From assembly GCA_002435715.1 (NCBI GenBank), contig DISD01000022.1:54638-118637 (forward strand): a stretch of 64,000 bases of DNA, in the 5' to 3' direction. The stretch is from Rhodospirillaceae bacterium UBA6219. GTDB taxonomy: Bacteria > Pseudomonadota > Alphaproteobacteria > Rhodospirillales > Magnetospirillaceae. Of this stretch, positions 1-8,633 are shown piece after piece. Numbering within the stretch: position 1 is the stretch's first letter; each line of letters begins with the position of its first letter. The notes beneath the pieces are model-generated. The model was not told the DNA's origin, searched no databases, and saw only the letters and a list, made by a program, of their open reading frames with translations. Made by a program: the position numbers and the translations under genes.

Positions 1-26
1 CGCCCGGCGCCTGAGGGGCCTAAAAA

Positions 27-908
27 TTACGCCTGCTTGGCGTCGATGATGGCGCGGCGGATGGCGCGGGTCTCGGTGAAGCGCTTTTCCAGGGTTTCCG
101 CCTCGCCCCAACGAATGGCGCGTTGCAGGGCGGTCAAATCCTCGGTGAAGCGCTGGATGATTTCCAGCACCGCTTCCTTGTTGGTCATGAAGATGTCGCG
201 CCACATCACCGGGTCAGAGGCGGCGATGCGGGTGAAATCGCGAAAGCCCGAGGCCGAGAACTTGATCACTTCCTGCTGCAGATGGCCTTCCATGTCGTTG
301 GCGGTGCCGACGATGGTATAGGCGATCAGATGCGGCAGGTGCGAGGTGACGGCCAGTACCTTGTCGTGGTGCTGGGGGTCCATGATCTCGATCATCGAGC
401 CCATGGCCTGCCACAGCGCGGTGACCTTGTCGATGGCCTGCTGGTCGGTGCCGGGCAGCGGTGTCAGGATGCACCAGCGGCCTTCGAACAATTCGGCGAA
501 GCCGGCGGTGGGGCCGGAATGTTCGGTGCCGGCAATGGGATGGCCGGGAACGAAATGCACGCCTTGGGGCAGATGGGGCAGCAGGTCGCGGACCACGGCG
601 CTTTTCACCGAGCCCACGTCGGAAACGATGGCTCCGGCCTTCAGATGGGGGCCGATGGCGGCGCCGACGCTGGCCATGGCGCCCACCGGGGTGCCGACGA
701 TGACCAGATCGGCGTCGGCGGCCAAAGCGGCATCTGTCCCCGCCAAATCGACGACCCCCAGTTCCAACGCGGTGGCGCAGGCCTGTTCCGACGCGTCGAT
801 GGTGATGATGCGTCCGGCCAGGCCGTGCTTGCGCGCGGCGCGGGCGATAGAGGAATTGATCAGTCCGATGCCGACCAGGCAAAGGGTGCCGAACAATGGG
901 GTGGTCAT
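27..908 (-). CDS. tyrA: Prephenate/arogenate dehydrogenase (TyrA family)
   Basis: Oxidatively decarboxylates prephenate (or arogenate) with NAD(P)+ in cytosolic tyrosine synthesis. The 293-residue protein opens with a Rossmann nucleotide-binding loop, G13-x-G15-x-x-N18, and carries the family block HPIAGTEHSG at residues 123-132, which holds the catalytic His. Length is normal for a monofunctional TyrA without an ACT domain. It lies one base downstream of hisC and follows a chorismate mutase gene, so the three probably form one aromatic amino acid operon. Whether prephenate or arogenate is the true substrate cannot be read from the sequence. Confidence 0.93.
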   Translation of the reverse strand: MTTPLFGTLCLVGIGLINSSIARAARKHGLAGRIITIDASEQACATALELGVVDLAGTDAALAADADLVIVGTPVGAMASVGAAIGPHLKAGAIVSDVGSVKSAVVRDLLPHLPQGVHFVPGHPIAGTEHSGPTAGFAELFEGRWCILTPLPGTDQQAIDKVTALWQAMGSMIEIMDPQHHDKVLAVTSHLPHLIAYTIVGTANDMEGHLQQEVIKFSASGFRDFTRIAASDPVMWRDIFMTNKEAVLEIIQRFTEDLTALQRAIRWGEAETLEKRFTETRAIRRAIIDAKQA

Positions 909-909
909 G

Positions 910-2007
<1,098 letters not shown>

Positions 2008-2029
2008 CGCGGGTAAACTCCTGATGGGC

Positions 2030-2062
2030 GGAAAAGAAAAAGGGGGAAAAAGGGAAAAAAGA
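2030..2062. repeat. 33-base uninterrupted purine tract
   Basis: The plus strand carries 33 G/A residues in a row between the stop of the chorismate mutase gene and hisC; the transcribed messenger therefore has a pure pyrimidine run just after a stop codon. It is unlike the mixed high-GC sequence around it. It could form a triplex, act in mRNA processing or Rho-dependent termination, or simply be slippage-prone low-complexity DNA. Confidence 0.8.
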
Positions 2063-2065
2063 CTA

Positions 2066-2929
2066 TCAGGCCTGGGGGGGCAAGGGCAGGGGATACCCAC
2101 CGATGACCCGGGCATGGCGCACCGGGTCCTTGCCACCGCCCAACAGGGCGGCCAGACGTGCATCGTCGGTGGTCACATAGGATTCCACTTCGCACAGATG
2201 CAGCCAACGGTCTTCTTCCCGGTGGGTGGCCAGCACGGCGCCGAATTCCAGTCCGGAGGTGGTGAACAGGGCGCGCAGGCGGTCGCGGCTGAGGTCGGGG
2301 ACGGTTTCCACCGCCACCAGGGTGCGGTCGGCGCCGGTGTCGTCATGGGGACGGCAGGCGATGACGAAACCTTCGACGGTGTCGGAACGGCCGGGGGCGG
2401 GCGGCAACGGCAGAACCGGCAGGCGGGTCACCACCTGGGGCAGGTTGTCGGCGCCGGCGGTCAGCGACAGCCACCAGGGTTCGGGTTCCAAGTCGCCGGG
2501 CAACGGGACCAGTCCCACCGAGGCGACGTTGTCGGCGACGGCGCGTACCACATGACCGGGCGAGGGGAACACCTGCTTGCCCGACACCACGCCGAAATGG
2601 TCACGCGCCAGTTCCAAAAAGCCGTCGCCGCGTTCGGGTTGGCACACCGCCACGCTGAACGGGCGTTGCAGACCGATCAGGGCACCGATGATCTCGCGCC
2701 AGATGCGCACCACGGCGGCCAGCGGGAAGCGGCCGGCATGGCGGGCGGCCAGACGGCGGACGATTTCGGCTTCGCGGCCCGGACGCAGCGGCACCGAGGC
2801 GTCGCCGGCCTTGGCCTGGGCGACTTTTTCCACCAAGGCGGCCCGCTCCATCAACAGATCGTGAATCCGATCGTCGATGCGGTCGATGTCGCGGCGGATG
2901 CGCTCAAGAGTTTCAGTATCGGTGCTCAT
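2066..2929 (-). CDS. Chorismate mutase with prephenate dehydratase-like and ACT-like C-terminus
   Basis: Residues 1-90 form an AroQ-type chorismate mutase helix bundle, rich in Arg and Asp in the pattern LERIRRDIDRIDDRIHDLL. The remainder resembles a shortened prephenate dehydratase (a VTRL stretch where P-proteins have TRF) followed by an ACT-like region ending in RVIGGYPLP. At 287 residues it is well below the 360 or more of classical P-proteins, so the dehydratase part may be reduced to a regulatory role. The start is the ATG at 2929; an upstream in-frame start at 2953 adds eight unrelated residues. It is the first gene of the run leading into hisC and tyrA and is divergent from metX. Confidence 0.78.
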   Translation of the reverse strand: MSTDTETLERIRRDIDRIDDRIHDLLMERAALVEKVAQAKAGDASVPLRPGREAEIVRRLAARHAGRFPLAAVVRIWREIIGALIGLQRPFSVAVCQPERGDGFLELARDHFGVVSGKQVFPSPGHVVRAVADNVASVGLVPLPGDLEPEPWWLSLTAGADNLPQVVTRLPVLPLPPAPGRSDTVEGFVIACRPHDDTGADRTLVAVETVPDLSRDRLRALFTTSGLEFGAVLATHREEDRWLHLCEVESYVTTDDARLAALLGGGKDPVRHARVIGGYPLPLPPQA

Positions 2930-2999
2930 GGCCCAGGGACGAAGTTGCTGCAAAGCCGCATAGGTTTAGTGCCTGATCGTGTCGAAATCAAAGAAAACG

Positions 3000-3028
3000 T
3001 TGACAGGGGGGGCACCCATCCATAGCTA
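3000..3028 (+). promoter_or_regulatory. Candidate sigma-70 promoter for metX-metW
   Basis: A perfect TTGACA -35 box at 3000-3005 is followed after 17 bases by TAGCTA at 3023-3028, a moderate -10 match. Transcription would begin near 3035, leaving a leader of about 30 bases, too short for a SAM riboswitch. This also argues for the ATG at 3065 rather than the TTG at 3038 as the metX start. Pattern match only. Confidence 0.5.
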
Positions 3029-3064
3029 ATCATCTCCTTGTTGACCAGGATTGCTGTTTCCGCC

Positions 3065-4237
3065 ATGTCCGCCGCCGACCCCATCGACCATAACCCTGCC
3101 GGCTTGACCGTCGAGCTGGGCCGCGACCGCCCCATCCGACTGGATTGCGGCGTCGAGATGGATCACGTGGTGGTGGCTTACCAAACCTATGGCCGGCTGA
3201 ATGCGGACAAGTCCAACGCCATCCTGATCTGCCACGCGCTGACCGGCGACCATTACGTCGCCGACCCCCACCCGCTGACCGGCAAGCCGGGCTGGTGGGA
3301 CGATCTGGTGGGGCCGGGCAAGCTGTTGGATACCGACCGCTATTTCCTGATCTGCTCGAACGTGTTGGGCGGCTGCATGGGCACCACCGGCCCGAAAGAG
3401 GTCAACCCGGCCACCGGCAAGCCGTGGGGGCAAAGCTTCCCGGTGATCACCATCGGCGACATGGTCCAGGTGCAGGCGCGGCTGGTGGACAGCTTCGGCA
3501 TTGACCAATTGTTCTGTGTCATCGGCGGCTCCATGGGTGGCATGCAGGTGCTGGAATGGTGTGCCAGCCTGCCCGACCGCGTTTTCTCGGCGGTGCCCAT
3601 CGCCACCGCGGCGCGCCATTCGGCCCAGAACATCGCCTTCCACGAAGTGGGGCGTCAGGCCATCATCGCCGATCCCGACTGGATGGGCGGCGATTACCTG
3701 GAACAGGGGACCACTCCCAAGCGCGGATTGGCGGTGGCGCGTATGGCCGCCCACATCACCTATCTGTCGGAAGCGGCGCTGCACCGCAAGTTCGGCCGCA
3801 ACCTGCAAGGCGACCGTGACGCCTTTTCCTATGGCTTCGGCGCCGATTTCCAGGTGGAAAGCTATCTGCGCCACCAGGGATCGACCTTCGTCGACCGTTT
3901 CGACGCCAATTCGTATCTGTATATCACCCGCGCCATGGATTACTTCGATCTGGCCGCCGAACATGGCGGCGTTTTGGCCAATGCCTTCAAGGGCACCAAG
4001 ACCCGGTTCTGTGTCGCCTCGTTCTCGTCCGACTGGCTGTTCCCCACTTCGGAAAGCCGCGAAGTGGTGCACGCGCTGAACGCGGTGGCCGCCAATGTCA
4101 GCTTCGTGGAAATCCAGTCCGACAAGGGCCACGACGCCTTCTTGCTGGACGAACCGGAATTCCACGCCACCTTGCGCGGCTTCATCGAGGGCGCGGCGCG
4201 GCATCGCGGTTTGGCCGCCAAGGGGGCGCAATCATGA
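3065..4237 (+). CDS. metX: Homoserine O-acyltransferase MetX
   Basis: Alpha/beta-hydrolase-fold enzyme that acylates homoserine (acetyl-CoA or succinyl-CoA) in cytosolic methionine synthesis. The 390-residue protein shows the nucleophile elbow GGSMGG with Ser156, the upstream block CHALTGDHY, and near the C-terminus SSDWLFP and KGHDAFL, which supply the catalytic Asp and His. The end overlaps metW by four bases (ATGA), the usual metX-metW arrangement in alphaproteobacteria. The frame also has a TTG at 3038, but the promoter position favours the ATG at 3065. Acetyl versus succinyl specificity cannot be settled by eye. Confidence 0.93.
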   Translation: MSAADPIDHNPAGLTVELGRDRPIRLDCGVEMDHVVVAYQTYGRLNADKSNAILICHALTGDHYVADPHPLTGKPGWWDDLVGPGKLLDTDRYFLICSNVLGGCMGTTGPKEVNPATGKPWGQSFPVITIGDMVQVQARLVDSFGIDQLFCVIGGSMGGMQVLEWCASLPDRVFSAVPIATAARHSAQNIAFHEVGRQAIIADPDWMGGDYLEQGTTPKRGLAVARMAAHITYLSEAALHRKFGRNLQGDRDAFSYGFGADFQVESYLRHQGSTFVDRFDANSYLYITRAMDYFDLAAEHGGVLANAFKGTKTRFCVASFSSDWLFPTSESREVVHALNAVAANVSFVEIQSDKGHDAFLLDEPEFHATLRGFIEGAARHRGLAAKGAQS

Positions 4238-4866
4238 TGATGACCTTGGGCAACGGTTCGTTGCGCGTCGATTTGAAGCTGATCGCCGACATGGTCGAGC
4301 CCGGCTCGCGGGTGTTGGACGTGGGCTGCGGCGACGGCACCTTGCTGTCCTGGCTGGGCGAGCAAAAGCAGGTGGACGGCCGGGGTATCGAATTGTCCAT
4401 GTCCGGGGTCTCGGCGGCGGTGACGCAAGGTCTGTCGGTGATCCAGGGCGACGCCGACACCGATCTGAAGGATTACCCCCAAGGCGCCTTCGACACGGTG
4501 ATCCTCAGCCAGACCCTGCAGGCCACCCGCGCCCCCAAGGACGTGTTGTCCAACATGCTGCGCATCGGCCGGCGCGCCATCGTCTCGTTCCCCAATTTCG
4601 GCCATTGGCGGGTCCGCGCCGGTCTGGCCATCGGTGGGCGCATGCCGGTGACCGACACGCTCACCTATGAATGGTACGACACCCCCAACATCCATTTCTG
4701 CACCATCCGGGACTTCACCGAATTGTGCCGGGTGTTGAACATCCGTATCGACACCGCCATCGCCCTTGACCGCGACGGCGGCGTCCTGCCCATGAGCGGC
4801 GCCGGCCGGATGGCCAATCTGTTCGCCGCCCAGGGATTGTTCGTCCTCAGCCGGGGTTCAATTTAA
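4234..4866 (+). CDS. metW: Methionine biosynthesis protein MetW
   Basis: MetW, 210 residues, a methyltransferase-like protein that works with MetX in acylhomoserine formation. The SAM-binding motif I is VLDVGCGDG at residues 28-36, and the family-specific blocks SFPNFGHWRVR and YDTPNIHFCTIRDF are present. Three ATG codons occur in a row at 4234, 4237 and 4240; any could be the start, and all lie at the overlap with metX, implying translational coupling. The last codons overlap the tail of the convergent methyltransferase gene. Confidence 0.94.
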   Translation: MMMTLGNGSLRVDLKLIADMVEPGSRVLDVGCGDGTLLSWLGEQKQVDGRGIELSMSGVSAAVTQGLSVIQGDADTDLKDYPQGAFDTVILSQTLQATRAPKDVLSNMLRIGRRAIVSFPNFGHWRVRAGLAIGGRMPVTDTLTYEWYDTPNIHFCTIRDFTELCRVLNIRIDTAIALDRDGGVLPMSGAGRMANLFAAQGLFVLSRGSI

Positions 4867-5603
4867 AACCCCTGCGGTGCGATCACGTAGGACCGGCTTT
4901 TGCGCGTCCCCGACGGGGTGGCGGCGTAAATCTGTTTGGTCGCTTCGACGATGTTGACGCCGGCGAAGGTCTGGAACCAGCGCCGGCCCACTTCTTCCAC
5001 CGCCGGCGCCGAACGCAGCAGCATGCGCCAAGAGGTGGGGGGCAGGAACAGGGCGCCCGACAGGCTGACCGGGGTGAACATGTTGTCGCGCAACAGCCGC
5101 GCCAATTGCCCGCCGGTATAGGGGCGGCCATTGCCGAACGGCGTGCGTTCCAGGCGCGCCCAGATGCCGCGCCGGTTGGGCGCGATGACCACCAGACGGC
5201 CGCCATCGGCCAGCACCCGCCACACTTCGCGCATCAGGGCGCGCACCTGTTCGGTGGATTCCAGGGCATGCATCAAGACGATGCGGTCCATGGAGGAATC
5301 GGGCAGCGGCAGGTCGCTTTCATCGGCCAGCAGGGTCATGCCGGGGCCTTCGGGCGGCCAGTGCAGCACGCCCTGGCTGGCCGGCATCACCGCCACCACC
5401 CGGTCGGCCTCGCCGATGAAGGGGCGCAAAAGCGGCGTGGCGAAGCCCAGGCCCAGCACGTTCTGGCCCCTTGTGTCGGGCCACAACTGACGCAATTGCC
5501 GGCGCAGCAGGCGCCGGGTGGTCTGGCCCAGGGCGCCGTCATAGAAGTCGCGCAGATCGACCACGTCGGTCCAGGTGCCGGGATAAAGGGGCAGGGCTTG
5601 CAC
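4863..5603 (-). CDS. Class I SAM-dependent methyltransferase (type 11)
   Basis: Cytosolic 246-residue protein with a Rossmann-type methyltransferase layout: a weak motif I (NVLGLGFATP) near residue 49, an acidic pre-motif II region with DESDLPLPDSSMDRIVLMHALE typical of type 11 enzymes, and a following REVWRVLADGGRL block. The substrate is not known. It is convergent with metW, overlapping by four bases, and ends the minus-strand run that begins with the ABC exporter genes, with only three bases between it and the permease gene. Co-transcription with the exporter is likely, but a shared function is not shown. Confidence 0.8.
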   Translation of the reverse strand: MQALPLYPGTWTDVVDLRDFYDGALGQTTRRLLRRQLRQLWPDTRGQNVLGLGFATPLLRPFIGEADRVVAVMPASQGVLHWPPEGPGMTLLADESDLPLPDSSMDRIVLMHALESTEQVRALMREVWRVLADGGRLVVIAPNRRGIWARLERTPFGNGRPYTGGQLARLLRDNMFTPVSLSGALFLPPTSWRMLLRSAPAVEEVGRRWFQTFAGVNIVEATKQIYAATPSGTRKSRSYVIAPQGF

Positions 5604-5606
5604 GGG

Positions 5607-6404
5607 CTATTCCCCCACGTTCAGCAACAGGCCGCGCCGCCGGGCCACATGGTGCACATAAAGGAACACCAGGCCGGCGACACCCACGTAGAAGACATTG
5701 AGCCCAACCGCGCTGCCCAGCAAGCCCCAGTCCAGGCCGTTGCCCTGCATGACTTGGCGCATGCCTTCGAACACATGGGCCGGCGGCAGCGCCCAGGCCA
5801 GGGGCTGCAACCACTCGGGCAGGGTGGAGATGGGGTAATAGATGCCGGCCAGCGGGGCCAGGGCGAAGATCATCACCCAGGCCATGCTTTCGGCACCCAG
5901 GCCGAAGCGCAGCACCAGGGCCGACACTCCCAGGCCGATGGCCCAGCCGCTGACCATCAGGTTCAGCCAAAAGGCCAAAAGCGGCAGCCCCAGGTCGAAC
6001 AGCGAATAATGGTACAGCGGAATGGCCAAAAGGGCGGCGGGCAGCACGCCGATGGTGGTGCGCACCAGGCTCATGCCCAGCATGCCCAGCATCAATTCAT
6101 GGGGGCGAAGCGGACTGACCGACAGATGGCCCAGATTGCGCGACCACATTTCTTCCAGGAAGGACAAAGCCACCCCCAGATTGCCGCGGAACATCACGTC
6201 CCACAGGATGACGGCGCCGATCAGGATGCCGCCGGTCTGCGCCACCCAGGACGAATGGGTGGTGAAGAACTGGCTGGTAAAGCCCCACAGCGTCATGTTG
6301 ATCGCCGGCCAGTAAGCCATTTCCAGCACGCGGGGCCACGAGCCGCGCATGATGTAGAGATGGCGCAGCATGACGGCGCCGATGCGACGAAGGGCGCCCG
6401 TCAT
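5607..6404 (-). CDS. ABC-2 type exporter permease
   Basis: Membrane subunit of an ABC exporter, 265 residues, with about six hydrophobic segments and the ABC-2 pattern of a short cytosolic N-terminus followed by LRHLYIMRGSWPR and a mid-protein SPLRPHELMLGML loop. The start is the ATG at 6404, overlapping the stop of the ATPase gene by four bases; the longer open frame upstream is Arg/Pro-rich and is only the opposite-frame shadow of the ATPase. Paired with the adjacent ATPase. The exported substrate is unknown. Confidence 0.88.
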   Translation of the reverse strand: MTGALRRIGAVMLRHLYIMRGSWPRVLEMAYWPAINMTLWGFTSQFFTTHSSWVAQTGGILIGAVILWDVMFRGNLGVALSFLEEMWSRNLGHLSVSPLRPHELMLGMLGMSLVRTTIGVLPAALLAIPLYHYSLFDLGLPLLAFWLNLMVSGWAIGLGVSALVLRFGLGAESMAWVMIFALAPLAGIYYPISTLPEWLQPLAWALPPAHVFEGMRQVMQGNGLDWGLLGSAVGLNVFYVGVAGLVFLYVHHVARRRGLLLNVGE

Positions 6405-7156
6405 GATGCGGCCTCGGCGGTGGGTTGGCGACGGTCGCGGGCGATGTCCAGGAACACCTGTTCCAGATCGTCGCGGCCATAGGAATCCAGCAATTGCCGG
6501 GGCGAGCCCCGGTCGACGACGCGGCCTTGCTTCATCATCAGCACCTGGTCGCACATGCGTTCCACTTCGGCCATGTTGTGGCTGGCCAGCAAAAGGGTGG
6601 CGCCGCTTTTGCGCTGATAATCCAGGAAGAAGCCGCGCACCCAATCGGCGGTGTCGGGGTCGAGCGACGCGGTGGGTTCGTCCAGCAACAGGATTTCCGG
6701 ATGGTTCAGCATGGCCTTGGCCAAAGCGACGCGGGTCTTCTGGCCCGCCGACAGCTTGCCGGCCGGGCGCTTCAGGATGTCGGTCAGGTCCAATTCCTCG
6801 GCCAATTCGGCGATGCGGTGCTTCAGTCGGGGGATGCCGTAAAGATGGCCATAGACGGTCAGGTTCTCGGCCACGGTCAGGCGGTGCGGCAGTTCCACAT
6901 AGGGACTGGAAAAGTTCAGCCGCGGCAGCACCCGGTAACGGTGGCGCACCATGTCCTCGCCCAGCACCCGGATGGTGCCGGCATCGGGCAGAAGCAGGCC
7001 CAGCAGCATGGAGATGGTGGTGGTCTTGCCCGCCCCGTTGCCGCCCAACAGCGCGGTGGTGGAGCCGGCGGCGATGGTGAACGAGATGTCGTCCACGGCC
7101 ACATGCCCGGAAAAGCTTTTGCGCAGATTGTCCACGACGATGGCGGGATGGGTCAT
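6401..7156 (-). CDS. ABC exporter ATP-binding protein
   Basis: Nucleotide-binding subunit of the ABC-2 exporter, 251 residues. Walker A is GGNGAGKTT (38-46), the signature is LSAGQ (135-139), Walker B is LLLDEP (156-161), and the switch His lies in ASHNM. The sequence matches the DrrA/CcmA/NodI-type subgroup that powers ABC-2 exporters. The start is the ATG at 7156; in-frame codons further upstream lack family similarity. First gene of the minus-strand operon with the permease and methyltransferase; a short intergenic gap separates it from the divergent small gene at 7252. Confidence 0.92.
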   Translation of the reverse strand: MTHPAIVVDNLRKSFSGHVAVDDISFTIAAGSTTALLGGNGAGKTTTISMLLGLLLPDAGTIRVLGEDMVRHRYRVLPRLNFSSPYVELPHRLTVAENLTVYGHLYGIPRLKHRIAELAEELDLTDILKRPAGKLSAGQKTRVALAKAMLNHPEILLLDEPTASLDPDTADWVRGFFLDYQRKSGATLLLASHNMAEVERMCDQVLMMKQGRVVDRGSPRQLLDSYGRDDLEQVFLDIARDRRQPTAEAAS

Positions 7157-7251
7157 GCCCAGACTATGGGGGGCGGGGCGGTCTTGATCAAGCTCAACGC
7201 GGTGACGGGCGCGCATGCGTTTTCTGAAGGGGCAACTATTCGGGGTTCCCC

Positions 7252-7611
7252 ATGTTCCATACCTACCTGACCAATGCCGTCAACGTCCATGCCAGCGAAA
7301 TCCAACTGCGCAGTCGCGATGACGGCCCAGACCACCTGGTCGCCATGGTGCGCGGCGACGCCGTGTTGATGGCCGAATTGGATGACGCGCAGACCAACGA
7401 CCTGTTGTCCCAGGCCTTCGCCGCTTGCGACGGCGCCGACCAGTTCACCCCCGGCGCCGCCCGCATGATGCGGATGACCGGCGAACGCAAAGGCCTGCCG
7501 ACCGGCGTCACCCAGGTGTTGATGCAGTTCATGGCGGCCGGCGGCGGCCGCCGACTGGTCGGCCGCATCGCCTATGAAGGCGATCTCTGTTGCGGGACAT
7601 GCGGCGGCTGA
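7252..7611 (+). CDS. Hypothetical 119-residue protein, faint GspE N1-like pattern
   Basis: I do not recognise this protein with certainty. The stretch LTNAVNVHASEIQLR followed by a short beta pattern and VRGDAVLMAEL resembles the first subdomain of type II secretion/pilus ATPases (xxAVxxxASDIHxE...VRxRxDG), but Walker A and B are missing, so it would be an orphan N1-like domain. The C-terminus is CCGTCGG, three Cys within five residues, possibly metal-binding. It is alone on the plus strand between two minus-strand runs and its 3' end overlaps the convergent TPR gene by 40 bases. Confidence 0.55.
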   Translation: MFHTYLTNAVNVHASEIQLRSRDDGPDHLVAMVRGDAVLMAELDDAQTNDLLSQAFAACDGADQFTPGAARMMRMTGERKGLPTGVTQVLMQFMAAGGGRRLVGRIAYEGDLCCGTCGG

Positions 7612-8375
7612 CCGTCGCGCTTCATGTTTTCGATCAACTGGCGCTGTCTGAGAAGAACGGGGTCGCCGGGATGGGTGTCCAGGGCGGTGTCGATCACCTG
7701 GGTGGCTTCCTGGAATTCACCGGCATGGATCAGCACGGTCGCCAGCGTCGATGCGGCGTAATGCAGGTCGGGCTGCATGGCGAGACCGGCGCGGGCGCGC
7801 TCCAGTGCCAGCTCGACCCGTCCGGTGGCCAGGGCTGCGGTGGCGACGATGCTGTGGTAGCGGGCCATCGACGGCATCAGTTCCGCCGAGCGTTTGGCCA
7901 AGGCCAGGGCTTGTTGCGGACGTTTCAGGGTCAGGCAGACCTGGGCGGAAAGACACAGGATGTTGGCCATTTCACCGTGATCGTCGGTGAAGGTGGTCAG
8001 TATGGCAAGACATTGTGCGTATTCCTGGCGACGGAAATGTTCCATCGCCAGTTCGTACACTGAATTGGCGAACATGGCGGGGAAATGCGCCTGGACCTCG
8101 TCGGCCGGGCGGTTCTCGGCCTGGCGGGCCAGGTCGGACCAGGGCGGGGCTTCCAGGGTACGGCAGTGACGGAAGCTCTCTTGCGCTTCATCGGTCTTTC
8201 CCTGGCGCAATTGGGCGATGCCCCAATGCAGCCAGCCCTCGGCCGAGTCATGCCGCCGGCACAGCCGTTCGAACCACTGCGAAGCCTGGTCGTGGCGTCC
8301 GTTGATCAGGGCCGCATAGCCCATCAGCCGGGCGTGTTCGGCGTGGAAGCGCTCGACGTGTTCAGACGCTGGCAT
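7572..8375 (-). CDS. TPR-repeat protein
   Basis: 267 residues of helical repeats with tetratricopeptide spacing (for example the segments around GYAALINGRHDQASQWF, LHWGIAQLRQGKTDEAQ and GRVELALERARAGLAMQP). No signal peptide or catalytic domain is visible, so it is probably a cytosolic scaffold. It is the last gene of the minus-strand sugar cluster (GT2, RmlC-like, GHMP kinase, remnant, TPR) and its start overlaps the 3' end of the epimerase remnant. TPR domains recur in several glycosyltransferases of this window, so a role in glycosylation is plausible but unproven. Confidence 0.72.
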   Translation of the reverse strand: MPASEHVERFHAEHARLMGYAALINGRHDQASQWFERLCRRHDSAEGWLHWGIAQLRQGKTDEAQESFRHCRTLEAPPWSDLARQAENRPADEVQAHFPAMFANSVYELAMEHFRRQEYAQCLAILTTFTDDHGEMANILCLSAQVCLTLKRPQQALALAKRSAELMPSMARYHSIVATAALATGRVELALERARAGLAMQPDLHYAASTLATVLIHAGEFQEATQVIDTALDTHPGDPVLLRQRQLIENMKRDGQPPHVPQQRSPS

Positions 8376-8610
8376 AGCGGGAATTGCGCAAGATGGTGTC
8401 GCGGTCGCATATCGGCGCCCCGACCGGGGCCGCCAACCGGATCACCCGATCGGTGCCTGCCACGACCTTGCGCATCAGCGTCTCGTCACAAGCGTCACCT
8501 CGGACGACGCTGAAATTGGAGCTGACGCAGACGTCCAACAAGGTGGGAGCCAGGATGGAGCCGAGACACCCCGCGCCTGCGGTGACAACGATGGAAACAT
8601 GCTCGCTCAT
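8362..8610 (-). pseudogene. Remnant of an NAD-dependent sugar epimerase/dehydratase
   Basis: The 82-residue frame clearly recalls the start of an extended SDR epimerase: VVTAGAGCLGS corresponds to the family VTGGAGYLGS, then, after a gap of roughly 20 residues of the usual sequence, SSNFSVVRGDACDE, then LAAPVGAPICDRD matching the family LAALVGAPxCDRD. The nucleotide-binding TGxxGxxG has its first Gly changed to Ala, an internal piece is missing, and the protein stops after about a quarter of normal length. I read it as a decayed copy rather than a working small protein. It sits between the GHMP kinase and the TPR gene. Confidence 0.75.
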
Positions 8611-8633
8611 GCCAGGGGCCCCGTGCTCGGGTT

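Noticed and set aside
2008..2163. N-terminal extension of HisC
   Set aside because: Open only because the pyrimidine tract lacks stops; the residues are unlike the family and a good ribosome-binding site precedes the ATG at 2007.
2930..3064. SAM riboswitch in front of metX
   Set aside because: No SAM-II-like pseudoknot pattern was recognised, and the likely promoter at 3000-3028 leaves too short a leader.
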